64,000 nucleotides of DNA from Planctomycetota bacterium (lineage in GTDB: Bacteria; Planctomycetota; JACOTG01). Shown piece by piece: positions 45,533 through 55,800 of the stretch; within the stretch, counting starts at the first letter, position 1, and every line of letters starts with the position of its first letter. The notes below the pieces were generated by a model. It ran no database searches. It was given only the letters and a program-made list of their open reading frames with translations, and was not told the origin of the DNA. The stretch lies in assembly GCA_016178505.1 (NCBI GenBank), contig JACOTG010000307.1, forward strand, positions 1 through 64,000, given 5' to 3'. Made by a program: the position numbers and the translations under genes.

Positions 45533-47494
45533 CTAGCCCCCCGCCGCTTTTCGGGCATCGCGATAGGTTTCGCCGGCCGGGCCGAGGATCTTCGCGCGCA
45601 CGAAGATATAGAGATTGCTCTTCTCGTGAACCGTCGTCTCCCGCCGGAACAGCCAGCCGAGTACCGGGAGATCACCGAGAAGCGGAGTCTTGTTCTCGAC
45701 CTTGCGATCGCGCTCCGAGATGAGACCGCCGAGTACGACGGTGGCTCCATCCTCGATCGTGAGCTGCGTGTTGATGAATCGCGTCTCGAGGATCGGCCGC
45801 GTCAAGGAGGGCGCCGTCGGCGTCGAACCGCTGTTGGGGTCGTTCGGGTCCGCGGTCCCGTTCGGCGCGGTCGGCGCGACCACGACGTTCTTGATCTCGA
45901 TCTCGTCCACCTGCTCCTTGGCCACCGGCTGCAGCATCAAGTTGATGTGCTTGCCGTCGGCGCCGATCGAGGGCGTGACGTTGAGGACGATGCCCGTGAA
46001 GTTCTGGTCGTTGATGCGTGCGACGAACGCGACGTTTGCGTCCTGCGTGGTCACGCCGCCCGGCGTCGTCTGCAAGCGCTGATCGAACACCGCCTCGAAG
46101 CTCTCGATGAACGCAAGATTCCGCGTGATCGCGATCGTGGCCGAGTTGTTGTTCGCGGTCGTCACTTGCGGCGATGCGAGCACGTTGCCGAAGTCGGTGC
46201 GGTCCAGCGTGAAGAGGAACGCTTCGAACTGCGGGTCGCTGAGGACGCCGCGAACGACGACGTTCGTCCCGCCGTTGAGTGGATCGCCGAAGCCCTGCGG
46301 AACCCCGAAGAACGTCCCCGTTCCCGTGTCGAATCTCACGTCGTGTTTGCGATTGAACACCGCGCCGTTCGGGAAGTTGAAATCGACGCCGAGGTCGAGG
46401 TTCTCCCGACCGCGGATCTCGATGAAGCGCGTCTCGATTCCTACCTGCAGCGGAGTCGTGTCGATTTCCTTCAGGAGATCCTCGACCTCCGCGACGCCCT
46501 CGCGGGACGACTTCACGACGACGACGTTTTTCTTCTTGTCGAGGAAGTACTCGCTGCCTTCGGGCCAGTGGGAAACGAGATGCGGTAGTTTCTCGAGGAA
46601 CAGCTCCTCGAAGGACTTCTCCTGCTCGCGTCGATTGCCGGCTCCGGGAATGCGCCCGCTGGTCGAGCCGATGGAGCCCGACCCGCCGACTCCGCCGATC
46701 GTCGACTTCTGACTCGCCGATCCCGTGATCGAGCCGAGGAAGCCGAGCGTCCCGAGCACGTTGTAGTTGTCCCCGATTTCCGACGTGGAGAGGCCTCGGT
46801 CGAGGCGATACATGCGCGTGACGAAGACCGGGTCTTTGGCGGAAGTGATCCACACGTTCTCGTTGTCGAGGGTGAACTGGAGGCCGTGTGTTCGCGAGAC
46901 GTACTCCAGCATGTAGCGGACGGTGAGATCCTTGCCGCGCAGCGTGAGCTTCTTTCCCGCGAGGAGCTTCGGGTCCACGGCGACGTTGATCTCCGCGACC
47001 TTGAAGATCTCCTGGAGCACGAAGTCGAGGTCGGCGTCGACGAGGTTCATTCCGTCGACCTTGTGCGTGAGCTTCTTCTCGACGTCGGCGATGCTGTCCT
47101 TCGTGAGACCGGAGCGCAGCACGATCTGTGCACGATCGAGGACTGGAGCCTCTCTCGGCAGCTCCGACGCCTCGTCCGCATCGACGAGCCCGCGCTCGTG
47201 GCTCAGCTTCTTCTCGCGCTCGGCGGCGTCCTTGCGCGCTTCCAGCTCCGCGAGCCTGGCTCGATAGACGAGGTTCAGCGCCGCGCGGTTCGCCTTGTCG
47301 GCGGCAAGGATGTCGTCGCCGATCTGAATCGCTTTTTGGAAATCGCCTTGCGCGACCGCCTCATCGCCCTCCCGCACGCGATCCGCGTAGCGATCGTCGG
47401 ACTGAGGCGAGCGATCGGACGCACACGAGAACGCGAAAGCCGGGACGATGGCGATCGCCACCAGGCGAGCCAGTCGATTCGATCTTCGATTCAT
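45533..47494 (-). CDS. gspD: Outer-membrane secretin (GspD/PilQ family)
   Basis: 653 residues. A lipoprotein signal ends FAFSC (Cys24), followed by a TPR-like helical pair (about 35-90), an STN/N0-like domain (about 130-200; DLDFVLQEIFKVAEINVAVD), an N-domain with KKKNVVVVKSSREGVAEVED and GIETRFIEI, and the secretin barrel (about 400-650; LASPQVTTANNNSATIAI; TIEDGATVVLGGLIS; PLLGDLPVLGWLFR). It forms the outer-membrane gate of the system. A Gly/Ser-rich loop sits in the middle. The lipidated, TPR-bearing N-terminus could make it self-piloting; that is inference. Confidence 0.93.
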   Translation of the reverse strand: MNRRSNRLARLVAIAIVPAFAFSCASDRSPQSDDRYADRVREGDEAVAQGDFQKAIQIGDDILAADKANRAALNLVYRARLAELEARKDAAEREKKLSHERGLVDADEASELPREAPVLDRAQIVLRSGLTKDSIADVEKKLTHKVDGMNLVDADLDFVLQEIFKVAEINVAVDPKLLAGKKLTLRGKDLTVRYMLEYVSRTHGLQFTLDNENVWITSAKDPVFVTRMYRLDRGLSTSEIGDNYNVLGTLGFLGSITGSASQKSTIGGVGGSGSIGSTSGRIPGAGNRREQEKSFEELFLEKLPHLVSHWPEGSEYFLDKKKNVVVVKSSREGVAEVEDLLKEIDTTPLQVGIETRFIEIRGRENLDLGVDFNFPNGAVFNRKHDVRFDTGTGTFFGVPQGFGDPLNGGTNVVVRGVLSDPQFEAFLFTLDRTDFGNVLASPQVTTANNNSATIAITRNLAFIESFEAVFDQRLQTTPGGVTTQDANVAFVARINDQNFTGIVLNVTPSIGADGKHINLMLQPVAKEQVDEIEIKNVVVAPTAPNGTADPNDPNSGSTPTAPSLTRPILETRFINTQLTIEDGATVVLGGLISERDRKVENKTPLLGDLPVLGWLFRRETTVHEKSNLYIFVRAKILGPAGETYRDARKAAGG

Positions 47495-47516
47495 GGACGT
47501 TCCCTCTCTTCTCCCG

Positions 47517-47912
47517 TCACGCCAAGAGGTCCAAGATCGCGTCGAAGAGCATCTCGTCCTCTCCGTTCACGAGCTTTCCGTATCTGACCGCCGTTCGGTG
47601 AAGTCGCCCATCCGGCGCCGCCTCCACGCGCACGACGCGACCCGCCGCGCGCACGAAGCGCTCGGTGTACGGGACGCGAAGGCGCAATGAGATCTCCATG
47701 CCCTTCTCGATCGCGTCCTCGGCATCGAAGCAGACGCCCTCGCGCGACAGGTCGACGATCGTGGCGCGACGCGCGGTCGCGTCGAGGAGGCTCGAGCGAA
47801 GGTAGTAGGCCTCGATGTCGACGAGCGTCGCCCTCGGATGGCGACGACGCTCGGCGCGTCGCTCGGCACCGTTTCGCATCGGGAACCGAACGCGATCGAG
47901 GAGCGCTTTCAT
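47517..47912 (-). CDS. PilZ-domain protein
   Basis: 131 residues. The PilZ c-di-GMP-binding pattern is present: RRAERRRHPRATL (RxxxR-like) early and TIVDLSREGVCFDAED (DxSxxG) about 40 residues later. PilZ proteins bind cyclic di-GMP and often regulate pilus assembly. It is coupled by an ATGA overlap to the upstream TPR gene and lies 22 bases before the secretin gene, so control of this machine by c-di-GMP is plausible. Confidence 0.85.
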   Translation of the reverse strand: MKALLDRVRFPMRNGAERRAERRRHPRATLVDIEAYYLRSSLLDATARRATIVDLSREGVCFDAEDAIEKGMEISLRLRVPYTERFVRAAGRVVRVEAAPDGRLHRTAVRYGKLVNGEDEMLFDAILDLLA

Positions 47913-48694
47913 GGTCGATTCTCCAGTCGATTCCGCAGCGCTTCGATCTCTGCGCGACGTTCGCGCGCTCGATCGGCGAGCGGACCGGTGACGCGGTCGA
48001 GAGCCCGAAGTGCCTCGTCGAGGTCGGCGAAGGCACCGGCGCCGCGCGACGCATCGGCGGCACGTTGGCTGAGGTAGAACGCGAGCCAGTACGCGGCGAG
48101 TCCGGTCGAATCGAGCGTCGCCGCGTCGCGCGCGGCGGAAATGGCCGCATCGAGAGGTTCCTCGCCGCGCGCACGGAGAGCCGACGCGACGTCGTCACTG
48201 CGACCGCGGTCGTAGAGAACCCACGCCTCGTAGCTCCGTAGCTCGGCGCTATCCGGATTCCGGCGAGCCCCCTCGCGAAGGAAGTCGATTCCGTCGAGCA
48301 CGCTCGCCGTCGCCTCCCGAGCTCGTCCGCGGGCCGCGAAGTCGGCGGAGAGGTTGTAGGCGAGGTTCCAACCGTTGAGCAGCCACGCCTCGTCCAGTCG
48401 CGGCTGGAGGAACGCGATCGCTCGATAGATCGCCAATGCCTCGGTCCAGTCCTTCTGCCGAAACGCTTCCATCGAGCGCACCCAAAGCGCGTTGACCGCG
48501 ATCGGGCGGATGCCGGCGAGTGCGACCGTGCCGACGAGGTCGGCAGGCGCGAGGTGCACGGCTCGCCAATCGCCGTTATCTTCTGAAGGAGCGCCAACCC
48601 TCGGCGTGTCGAGGGCTATTGAGAGTAGTGAGAGGGAAGACACGCCGAGGGCCAGCGCAATCGTTTTCACGAGAGAGTTCACGACGATCTTCAT
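47909..48694 (-). CDS. Secreted or anchored TPR-like helical protein
   Basis: 261 residues. An N-terminal hydrophobic segment (LVKTIALALGVSSLSLLSIA) acts as a signal or anchor. The rest is helical with TPR-like repeats (FRQKDWTEALAIYRAIAFLQ; RLDEAWLLNGWNLAYNLSAD; NPDSAELRSYEAWVLYDRGR). It overlaps both neighbours by four bases, joining the ABC permease to the PilZ gene. It may be a periplasmic scaffold for the ABC transporter or secretion machine; no family name was recognised. Confidence 0.6.
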   Translation of the reverse strand: MKIVVNSLVKTIALALGVSSLSLLSIALDTPRVGAPSEDNGDWRAVHLAPADLVGTVALAGIRPIAVNALWVRSMEAFRQKDWTEALAIYRAIAFLQPRLDEAWLLNGWNLAYNLSADFAARGRAREATASVLDGIDFLREGARRNPDSAELRSYEAWVLYDRGRSDDVASALRARGEEPLDAAISAARDAATLDSTGLAAYWLAFYLSQRAADASRGAGAFADLDEALRALDRVTGPLADRARERRAEIEALRNRLENRP

Positions 48695-49905
48695 CGAGCG
48701 ACCTCCCGCCCTCGGAAAGCGAAACAGCCGAGGGCGCAGGACGCAGCCGCGTATGCAAGCGCATACGCCGCGTTCTCACCGAGCGTCGTCCATGGGATCT
48801 CGCGACCGCCGACCAGCGCCCGCGAGAGATCGAATCGTCCGAGATCCGGCATCGCGTAAGCGAGGCAACCGACGGCGCGTCCGAGCACGACGCGAAACGG
48901 ACCGGGTGACGTCACCGGTGCGCTACCATCGAACGCAGCGAGCACCGGCGCGCCGTCTTCGGCAAGCCGGCCGAACGCTCGCATCGATTCGACGAGCGAG
49001 CCGGCGACGACCAGCGTCAGCGCCAGCAAGAGCGCGATGCGCCCTCCAACGGCGGCGGACGCCGCGACCGAGAACGCGCCGGCGAGCGACGCTGCCGCGG
49101 CGAGCGACGCGAATGCTCGCGCGAGGTTCGATGCAAAGCCACCCGTCGACGGCGCGAGGAGAACGGCAGCGTCCGGATCCGCGCGCAGCGCCGCCGCTTC
49201 GTCGCGGGGAATCACGCGGACCCGGAGCCCCTTTCCATCGAGGAGTCCGGGTGGCAGCTCCAAGTCCCGCACGAGATCACGGCCGACGGAGAAGTTGCGC
49301 GTTTCCGCCGGTTCGTCGACGCCGCGCGACACGCACAAAACCGCGGGTACGCGAGGCATCCGCTCGTCCTCGGCCCGCGGCCGCAATCGCAGCACGTGCG
49401 GGCGCGACGCCAGCGCCGTTTCGTCGAAGGTCCACTCCACCGCGGGGCCGTCGGCCAACTTGCCGACGTGACCGACGATCTCACGTTCGGGATGGAGCAG
49501 GCGAAGCTCCGACGAAAGGTCGCCAGATGTCGCTAGGTAGAAGGCGGCGAGCGCGATTCCATAGAGGGCTCCGAGCAGGATGGGCGCAAGTGCCGCGACG
49601 CCGAGCGCACGACCGGCAATCCAACCCGCGCGTGACACGGGCTTCGCGAAAACGACGGCGAGGTGGCCCCGTTCCAAATCACCGGACACCGCCGCTGCCC
49701 CGACGAACGTGAGCGAGACCGTGGCGACGATTCCCGCGACTCCCACGAGGAGCTTCACGAGCATCACCGCTTTCTCCTCCGGAGCAACCGCCGGCAGGAG
49801 CGCGATCAGGAAGAGGAGCACCACGGCGAGCGCGGCAAGCGCACGAACCGCTCGCCCGCGCGCGGCTTCGCGCACGGTCGCGATCGCGATCCAAACGATG
49901 CTCAC
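48691..49905 (-). CDS. ABC-2-type transporter permease with large extracytoplasmic insert
   Basis: 404 residues from a GTG at 49905 overlapping the ATPase stop as GTGA. An N-terminal membrane block (ALAALAVVLLFLIALLPAVA; AGIVATVSLTFVGAAAVSGD; GHLAVVFAKPVSRAGW) matches ABC-2 permeases. Residues about 160-290 are an extracytoplasmic beta-rich insert, followed by more membrane segments (RIALLLALTLVVAGSLVESM). It pairs with the ATPase just upstream and perhaps with the second permease at 41609-42379. Confidence 0.78.
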   Translation of the reverse strand: MSIVWIAIATVREAARGRAVRALAALAVVLLFLIALLPAVAPEEKAVMLVKLLVGVAGIVATVSLTFVGAAAVSGDLERGHLAVVFAKPVSRAGWIAGRALGVAALAPILLGALYGIALAAFYLATSGDLSSELRLLHPEREIVGHVGKLADGPAVEWTFDETALASRPHVLRLRPRAEDERMPRVPAVLCVSRGVDEPAETRNFSVGRDLVRDLELPPGLLDGKGLRVRVIPRDEAAALRADPDAAVLLAPSTGGFASNLARAFASLAAAASLAGAFSVAASAAVGGRIALLLALTLVVAGSLVESMRAFGRLAEDGAPVLAAFDGSAPVTSPGPFRVVLGRAVGCLAYAMPDLGRFDLSRALVGGREIPWTTLGENAAYALAYAAASCALGCFAFRGREVAR

Positions 49906-50768
49906 CGGTTCGCTTCGTCCGAATTGCCGAGCGCTCGAAGGAAGAACTCCTCGAGGCTCTCTTGACCCGGGCCCATCGAGACGACCTCGCACTCGCGTCG
50001 GAGCGCTTCGTCGATGAGCGCGCGAACGCCGTGCGGATTGAGTCCCCTAAACGCGAGACGGCATTCGTCCGGCCGCGCGAGGAGCTCGGCAAGACGACCT
50101 TCGCGAACGACGCGGCCACCGTGGAGCATCACGACGCGGTCGCAGACGGCCTCGAGGTCGGAAAGCAAATGCGACGAGAGGATCACGGATGCGCCGCGCG
50201 AGCGAACGGAGCGGACGATCTCTTTCACCTCACGCGTGCCGAGTGGATCGAGACCGGCGGTTGGCTCGTCGAGGACCACGAGATCGGGATCGTTGAGGAG
50301 AGCCTGTGCGATGCCGAGGCGCCGCTTCATGCCTTTGCTGAACTCGCCGACGCGACGATGTCGCACGCGGTCGAGGCCGACGCGATGGAGCAGCTCGTCG
50401 ACTTGCAGTCGAAGCTCTCCCGACGGAATGCGAAAGAGGCGTCCGTAGAACCGAAGTGTCTCCTCCGCAGTGAAGCGGCTCGGAAACGGCGACTCCTCGG
50501 GAAGGAAGCCGATGCGCGCGCGGACGGCGCGCTCGCTCGGTTCGCCGCCGAACAGACGAATCGTCCCCGACGTCGGCTTCAGGAAGCCGAGGAGCAGGTG
50601 CATCGACGTCGTCTTGCCGGCACCGTTCGGACCGAGAAGCCCGAGCACTTCGCCCCAGCCGAGCTCGAGGTCGAGACGATCGAGCGCCACGACCTCGCGC
50701 CGCGAGAACCGACTGCGATAGACCTTTCGAAGCGCAGAAGCCTGGATGACCGGAAACGTCGGATTCAT
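49902..50768 (-). CDS. ABC transporter ATP-binding protein (ABC-2/GldA-like)
   Basis: 288 residues from ATG 50768 with GGAGG 7 bases upstream. All nucleotide-binding motifs are present: Walker A GLLGPNGAGKTTSMHLLLG, signature EFSKGMKRRLGIAQALL, Walker B DLVVLDEPTAGLDPLG and the switch histidine in VILSSHLLSD. The C-terminal 70 residues are typical of ABC-2 ATPases that drive lipid, polysaccharide or gliding-type exporters. It opens the long operon that continues into the secretion genes. Confidence 0.9.
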   Translation of the reverse strand: MNPTFPVIQASALRKVYRSRFSRREVVALDRLDLELGWGEVLGLLGPNGAGKTTSMHLLLGFLKPTSGTIRLFGGEPSERAVRARIGFLPEESPFPSRFTAEETLRFYGRLFRIPSGELRLQVDELLHRVGLDRVRHRRVGEFSKGMKRRLGIAQALLNDPDLVVLDEPTAGLDPLGTREVKEIVRSVRSRGASVILSSHLLSDLEAVCDRVVMLHGGRVVREGRLAELLARPDECRLAFRGLNPHGVRALIDEALRRECEVVSMGPGQESLEEFFLRALGNSDEANR

Positions 50769-50923
50769 CGCAAGCCCTCCATTTCCCGGCTCATTCGACA
50801 AGCTGCCGGCAAGAGACCCCGTTCACGGTCGATCGGCCGCGAGTCAGGCCGATCTTCCCGTCGACGCCGCGCCACCGTTTCGTTGCGTGGAACATCGGCG
50901 GTCGAGACTGGGTTCGCGGAAGG

Positions 50924-50948
50924 CCCGGGGGGCTCTGAGCCCCCCGGG
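50924..50948 (-). terminator. GC-rich hairpin, possible partial terminator after the prepilin gene
   Basis: A perfect 11-bp inverted repeat (50924-50934 with 50938-50948) with a 3-base loop lies between the prepilin stop and the ABC ATPase start. No T-run follows on the minus strand, so it may stabilise the prepilin message or cut readthrough only partly. Confidence 0.45.
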
Positions 50949-51000
50949 GATCCATTGCGGTTGGACACCCTTCCGCACCAACAACTGGGATTTTCTCTGT

Positions 51001-52311
51001 TCAGGGTCCCGTGCGGTTCGCCCTCGCGTTGCCGCGCGGAGGCTCGAGCGGCGGGACTTTGGGCAACGTCGGGCCGAATCGCTCGCCGCGGAACGGCGTC
51101 GATTGCGTGTCGAAGCCGGGCCCGTACCCCTGGAACGACCAGACGAGCTGCGGCGAGCCGAGTGCGTTCAACACTTGGAGGTTCCGCGAGCAGACGCCCT
51201 GGCTGATGTCGGTCTGACCCGCAGCGAACGCCTCGTTCGCGTCGAGCACGCGCTCGCCCTCGAGCGGATCGATCCGTCCGTTGCCGTTGGCGTCGTTGTC
51301 GCGACCGAATCCGTTCCAGAGCGCGTTCGAGAACGCTCCCGTGTCCTTGTCGCGATAGGCATCTTCGCGAAGGACCCACTCCGCGTGCCCGTCGACGAAG
51401 ACGACCGTTGCGCCACCGTTGTGCCGGTTGCTGAGCACGCTGCGCGCCGCCTGGCAGTGCCGTTGATCGGCAGCGCCGCGCGATCCTGCGGCACCGGCGA
51501 TGTCGTTCGTCTGGTCGAGCACGCCGTCGTTGTTCAGGTCGCGAAGGGGAAGAAACGTCGGGTCCAGCAGGAACCCGTCATTGCCGAGCTGCGCGAGACC
51601 GTCCTGCCCGATGGTGCCCGGAGCGCCGTCGTTCGAAGTCGGCGGGAGCGACGTCGAGGGCGACCGATACGGCGAGTAACCGCCGGTGCCGTCGCTCGAC
51701 CCGAACGCGATCGTCTTGTCCGGCCGCGGAATTTGAGCGCGCGTGACCGGGTAGTTCACGAAGCCCCGAACCGGCTGGCCGTTGACGATGGGTGCGGCCG
51801 GCCCCGTCGAGTCGAGGCGTTCCCGCGCGTCTCCGAGGTACTGGTAGTTGTAGCCGATCGAGTTGTTTCGCCCGATCTCCCAGCCGCCCGCGGCCGGATC
51901 GGCGAAGCCCTTGTTGAAGACCGTTTGGTCGCGGTCGCCGCTCGCGCCGTTCACGTCGTTCGGGTCGCCGCCCGCGCGTCCCTGTGCGTCGGTGATCGCA
52001 CGCTCGTCCGAGCCCATGTAGGGCGCGAGCGCGTTCATCCAGCGCTGCCGAATCGCGACGGCAGTCCCGGTCGAATCCTGCCCATCGAACACCAACTCAC
52101 CGGCCGGATAATGGCCGCGGTCGGCTTCGTACTGGATCAGAGCCTGGCCGAGGCTTCGCACGTTTTGCAGCGACTTCGTTTGAAGGCTCTTCGCTCGCGC
52201 GTTCTCGATGGCCGGGAAGAGAATCGCGGAAAGCGTGAGCACGATGGCGAGCACGGCGAGGAGTTCGATCATCGTGAACCCCGCCGCGCCGCGTGGCGTA
52301 AAGCGCTTCAT
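51001..52311 (-). CDS. Prepilin with H-X9-DG motif (major pilin/pseudopilin candidate)
   Basis: 436 residues from ATG 52311 with AGGAGG 5 bases upstream. The prepilin signal AAGFTMIELLAVLAIVLTLS has Gly-Phe cleavage and Glu5. A long N-terminal helix is followed by a large globular domain with SNRHNGGATVVFVDGHAEWV near residue 310, the H-X9-DG feature of DUF1559-type prepilins common in Planctomycetota and relatives. Acidic loops (DLNNDGVLDQTND; DANGNGRIDPLEGERVLDAN) resemble calcium sites. It has its own strong promoter and lies upstream of the assembly operon, as expected for a major subunit. Confidence 0.82.
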   Translation of the reverse strand: MKRFTPRGAAGFTMIELLAVLAIVLTLSAILFPAIENARAKSLQTKSLQNVRSLGQALIQYEADRGHYPAGELVFDGQDSTGTAVAIRQRWMNALAPYMGSDERAITDAQGRAGGDPNDVNGASGDRDQTVFNKGFADPAAGGWEIGRNNSIGYNYQYLGDARERLDSTGPAAPIVNGQPVRGFVNYPVTRAQIPRPDKTIAFGSSDGTGGYSPYRSPSTSLPPTSNDGAPGTIGQDGLAQLGNDGFLLDPTFLPLRDLNNDGVLDQTNDIAGAAGSRGAADQRHCQAARSVLSNRHNGGATVVFVDGHAEWVLREDAYRDKDTGAFSNALWNGFGRDNDANGNGRIDPLEGERVLDANEAFAAGQTDISQGVCSRNLQVLNALGSPQLVWSFQGYGPGFDTQSTPFRGERFGPTLPKVPPLEPPRGNARANRTGP

Positions 52312-52809
52312 ACCCACCTCCTGTTGCGTTCGAAAAACGATCTCCAGAACCAACTCGGCGCGGCACCGGATCTCCGGATTCCCGGATGTGACGATCCGAC
52401 GCAGACCGACTGCACTTGGGTTCAGGAACGCGACAGGCGTGATCGCGAAGAGTGCGGTGAGCTGAGGCGAGCTACGCCGCGGCCACCCAATAGTGACCGT
52501 CCCCTACGAAGCCCTCTCTCAGAAAAACCCACCACGCTTCGCGACGAGTGAAGCGCACTACTCTCTGTGCAAGTATCCCTTCAGGGTCGTCTCCAAACAC
52601 ACCTGAATGACGCGGCGGAGTATAGGGGGTCGGTTTTGCGAGTCAACTCGCGCGTGATCGAGAGTGGGGTTCTCGCGCGCGCGTAAGCGACGGGTGTGCC
52701 ATCGATCCCATCCCTCAAGCCCGGCAAGGCGTTACGGACTTCGCAGATTCTTGAGCAAAAAATTTCTCGTGGCGTCGGTTTTTTTCTCGGAAGTGGGGTC
52801 GCGCGACGA
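52312..52809 (-). other. Prepilin promoter and ~300-base leader; no gene seen
   Basis: About 500 bases without a supported gene. The minus strand holds the prepilin promoter and a leader from about 52612 to 52312. Early in the leader TTCAGG and CCTGAA can pair around an 18-base loop; no known riboswitch was recognised. The part near 52740-52800 gives a T-run on the minus strand after the 1087-residue gene, without a strong stem. Confidence 0.45.
52619..52646 (-). promoter_or_regulatory. Sigma-70-type promoter for the prepilin gene
   Basis: Reading the minus strand, TTGACT (52646-52641), a 16-base spacer and TATACT (52624-52619) are near consensus. The predicted start near 52612 leaves about 300 bases of leader before the prepilin ATG. 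Confidence 0.65.
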
Positions 52810-55800
52810 TCAGCGAACGGTGAGGTGAGTGTTCGTTTCGCGACCTTCGTCGATGGTCACGGTGGCCGACAGGGGGGCTCCGTCGCCCACGGAATCGACG
52901 GTCGCCTTCACGACGTAGGTGCCGGGAGCGAGGTGATCGAGATAGCCCGGCGACCGCGACGTGCGCGGCAATCCAAAGGGCTGCAGGTCGACGAGCGGCT
53001 CGAATCCGTTTGCCGTGCGAATGGAAACGGACAGCGGCTCGATCTCGCGGCCGTCGCGGTCGTTGACGATCACGCGAAGCGCCCCCCCAGCCGTGAGGAT
53101 CACATCCTCGTGGCGGACTCGGCCGGCGTCGATGCGGACTCCGAAGCGACGCGACGCCGCAAGACCCTCCGCGATCACCTCGAGCGTGTAGGTACCCGGA
53201 TGGACCGAGTCGAGGCGAAGGTCGGAACCGGGCTCGGCGTCGCCACCCCCCCACAGCTCCACCTCGGCGCCGTTCTCGTCGAGCAAGCGACCGAATGCCG
53301 GATCGATGCGGTCGCCCTGAGCATTTCGCACCGACACCTCGAGGGCCCCGCCTCCGACCAGCTTGAAGTCCACCGATGACGTTCGACCTTCCGAGATCAC
53401 GACCGACGCAATTCGCTCCGGTGCATAGGCGGCGCTGGCGTTGGTGACGGCGGGCGGATTCACGGTCACTTCGTAGCTTCCGGGAGCGAGGTGGCCGATT
53501 TCGTACCGGCCGTCAGCGCCAGAAATCCCCTGCGCGGCGTCGCCACCCGATTCCTCGTCGCCATTCACCGAAACGAATGCGCCGGCGATCGGATCACCCG
53601 ACACCGCGTCGACGACTCGGCCGATGAGCCGACCTTGCGGCGCAACGAGGTCCACGCGGAGTTCCGTCGCCGTGGCCGGAACGTCGATCGTGATCGAGAA
53701 GCTCGCTCGACCCCCTTGGAATCGCTGGTTCACGGCCGCCCGGTAGCGTCCGGGGAGGAGACCGACGACTTCGTACGCGCCCTGCGCGTCGGCGGCGACG
53801 CTCTTGCCCTGAAACTGCTCGGTGTCGCTCTCGAGCCAGAAGTCGACGCTCGCAAACGGCATCGACTCGTCGCCGTCGCGGACCTGACCGAAGAGTCGGC
53901 AACGTGCCCCGTGGTGGCCAAAGTCGACGATCGTCGTGTCGCCGTCCCGCACGTCGGCAGGAAGCGATTCTTGAACGCCCGAATCGAGGCCGCCGGAGTA
54001 CCGAAAGACCTGATAGTGGCCCGCGGGTATCCCCTCGAGGAGGTACGCGCCTTCGGCGTCTGTCTCGGTCTCCTTTGCGACCCGGTTTTCACCGGTGATC
54101 GAGACGTGCGCGCCGGGTTCGGGCTGGCCGTTCTCGCCGGTGACGACCCCGCGGACGCTTCCGCCTCGCGGCAGCAGGAGCTCGACGTTGCGCAACACGC
54201 CGCCACGGTCGACGAAGAGATCCTCCGCGCGCGCGCTGACGTGACGACGGTCCTTCGCCTCGACCGTCGTCGAGCCCCCGACGATTCCACGCAACGTAAA
54301 GCTTCCGTCCTTGGAGGTGCGCACGCCGCCGGAGCCGAATCCGTCGCCGCCCCAGTTCTCGTCGTCGGTGCCCAAGTTCATCGGGAGATCGAAGAAGTCT
54401 TGGCTGGGGTTTTTCCCGACGACGCGCACGACGGCACCGGCGATCGGCGATCGATCGGACGCGTCCAATACCACGCCGCAAATCGTTGCGCCAGGCGCCA
54501 AGGCAATCGAAACGTCGGTTGCCTCTTCGGCTCCGTTCACGACGATCGGGTCCGAGGTCGCGGGCGCGAAGTCGTCCGCATTGGCCGTCAGCACGAACGT
54601 GCCTGCTGCGAGGCCGTCGACGCGGAAGTTCCCCACGTCATCCGTGGAGACCGATTGCATCGCGCCTTCACCTGATCGGCCGCCCGCCGTCACGCGGGCT
54701 GCGGCGATGCCATCGCCGGTATCCGCAGAGACGACCTTGCCGGAGATCGAAGCGCCTTTGACCAGGGCGATCTCGAGGTCGATCGAGTCCGCCGCCGCTC
54801 CGTCGCGCGTTGCTGCGAGGAAGCCCTGGGCCCAAGCGCTCACGGAAAACACGCCTTCGGACAGTCCATCGAGGCGGAACGTTCCGTCGTCGTTCGACTC
54901 CCCGGCGGACCCTCGTCCCATCGGCGGCCGACCATCGGATGGCCGCGCGGTCACGCGTGCTTTCGCGACGGGCGCCCCGTCGGGCCCGAGCACGCGCCCC
55001 GAGATCGAGTGGCCAGGCTCGAGCACGAGGTCGATACCGGCGAGTTCGTCGCGTTCAACGCCGCTGACGACGACGGCTTCGCGCGCAGCGCGAGCAAATC
55101 CCTTTGCCGTCGCGGCGACGGATTTCTTCCCGGCCAAGAGGTGCGGCACGCGATAGCGCCCGTCTTCGTCCGTTCGCGCATCGCGCTCGAAGGGTCCGAC
55201 GTCGAAGCGCGCGGCCTCGTCGCTTCGCACGCGAACGACGGCCGCGACGATCGGTTTCCCGTTGGGGTCGGTCACGCGCCCCGAGATCGAGCTGCCGCGG
55301 GAGAGTCGAATGTCTGGCACGCCCGTCTCGACGCCGGCGACGGGGATCACGCGATCGAGCGCCGCCGGCGCAAAATCGGGGTGCGTGGCGACGATCGTAC
55401 GAGCGCGCTCCGTCGGGAGTCCCTGAAGAAGGAACGTGCCGTCGGATCCCGTGCTCGCGTTGCCCGGGCCTCGGTCGGTCGCCACACCGAAGCCCGGAAC
55501 GCCGAAGGGCAATCGATCGCCGGCACGCACGGTCGCACCTTCCACGGGCGCGCCTTCCGGATCGATCACGCGACCGCGGAGCGCGCCGCCGCTGCGCACG
55601 AGCACGTCGCCGAGGTCGGTCACCTGACTCGCAGCAACGCGCACGTAGCCGCGATCCATCCGAAGGAAGGCATGGTCGATCCAGATGCGGACCCCGCCGG
55701 CTCTCACGCTATCGATGTGGAATGCGCCGTCGGGTCCGCTCGTCGCCGGACCGTCGGACGAGTCGCTTCGCACGACGAGGCCGGCGAGCGGTGTCTCGGT

